From an uncultured Oscillibacter sp. (GTDB lineage: Bacteria > Bacillota > Clostridia > Oscillospirales > Oscillospiraceae): 64,000 nucleotides of DNA. Position numbers and translations under genes: made by a program. Location of the stretch: assembly GCA_910576865.1 (NCBI GenBank), contig CAJTKE010000001.1, positions 62,001 through 126,000 of the forward strand, written 5' to 3'. The notes under the pieces are model-generated. The model saw only the letters and a program-made list of their open reading frames with translations. It searched no databases and was not told the origin of the DNA. Below are positions 63,895 to 64,000 of this stretch, one piece after another. Each line of letters opens with the position of its first letter. The first letter of the stretch is position 1.

Positions 63895-64000
63895 CTATTC
63901 TCCCAGAATCTCCCGCTGGACATACTTGGGCAGCTTCCGCAGAATCAGCTCGTGGGACTGGGCGCAGAGCTCCCGAAGGATGTCGTCCGGTAGCTCCCCG
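63895..64000 (-). CDS. 3' end of an unidentified gene, cut by the window
   Basis: The last 34 codons of a minus-strand gene enter from the right edge. They encode an amphipathic helical tail with D-D-I-L-R-E-L-C-A-Q-S-H-E-L and end Q-R-E-I-L-G-E. Codon use matches neighbouring genes, and the stop lies 12 bases before the next start. The product cannot be identified from this part. Confidence 0.6.
   Translation of the reverse strand, partial: GELPDDILRELCAQSHELILRKLPKYVQREILGE

Overview
The window is visibly GC-rich, gene-dense and Gram-positive in character. It carries SpoIIP (endospore formation), a two-membrane-domain Lgt, an SLH-type S-layer protein, AGGAGG ribosome binding sites, TTGACA/TATAAT promoters and the Bacillota order era-yqzL-recO-mutS2. 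With an arginine deiminase locus, an A-type flavoprotein, an acyl-CoA dehydrogenase/Etf/rubredoxin fusion and dispersed GGGCGGGC hairpins, this suggests an anaerobic, spore-forming gut clostridium of the Oscillospiraceae type. That assignment is an inference from gene content. I saw no rRNA, tRNA, CRISPR array, transposase or prophage.

Layout. 1-5.1 kb (minus): a Gram-positive Pel exopolysaccharide operon (pelD-pelE-pelA-type-pelF; pelF runs off the left edge). 5.3-8.5 kb (plus): an AgrA/AgrC-type two-component pair, then two charged coiled-coil proteins of unknown role with their own promoter. 8.6-17.2 kb (minus): an eight-gene catabolic operon with a 2-hydroxyacid dehydrogenase, an RraA-family aldolase, an M20 amidohydrolase and a complete Opp/Dpp peptide ABC importer. 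17.4-19.1 kb (plus): a GntR-AraC regulator pair, probably controlling the peptide operon on one side and the alpha-galactosidase/symporter operon (19.2-22.8 kb, minus) on the other. 23.3-23.7 kb: an orphan 63-residue protein in a complete transcription unit. 23.7-27.5 kb (minus): arcA-arcB-YfcC-type antiporter, with no carbamate kinase in the window. 27.6-28.2 kb: an AT-rich GyrI-like gene, probably acquired.

28.3-34.0 kb: spoIIP (minus), divergent from an M16 peptidase pair-lgt-folD operon. 34.1-37.8 kb (plus): an Rrf2 regulator, a triple-fusion acyl-CoA dehydrogenase-EtfA-rubredoxin, and flavodiiron FprA. The three could form a short electron chain from acyl-CoA to O2. 38.0-41.5 kb (minus): a large SLH protein. 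42.0-45.5 kb (plus): a heterodimeric ABC exporter with one degenerate ATP site. 45.8-52.3 kb (plus): an Fbp/Pot-type ABC importer operon ending in a 4-TM protein, a HAD-fold enzyme and a VOC protein. The exporter and importer promoters share a LacI-family-type palindrome just downstream of the -10. 52.4-53.2 kb: uridine phosphorylase. 53.3-58.0 kb (minus): era-yqzL-recO-mutS2 and a cysteine-rich small protein. 58.1-61.8 kb: uvrA between two XRE regulators about 76% identical to each other, and a divergent small protein. 61.8-64 kb (minus): a YbaK-type deacylase, a DMT transporter, a membrane protein and the 3' end of a further gene.

Many long opposite-strand open frames exist because of the high GC content; they are not listed as genes. 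Promoters and hairpins were found by eye.
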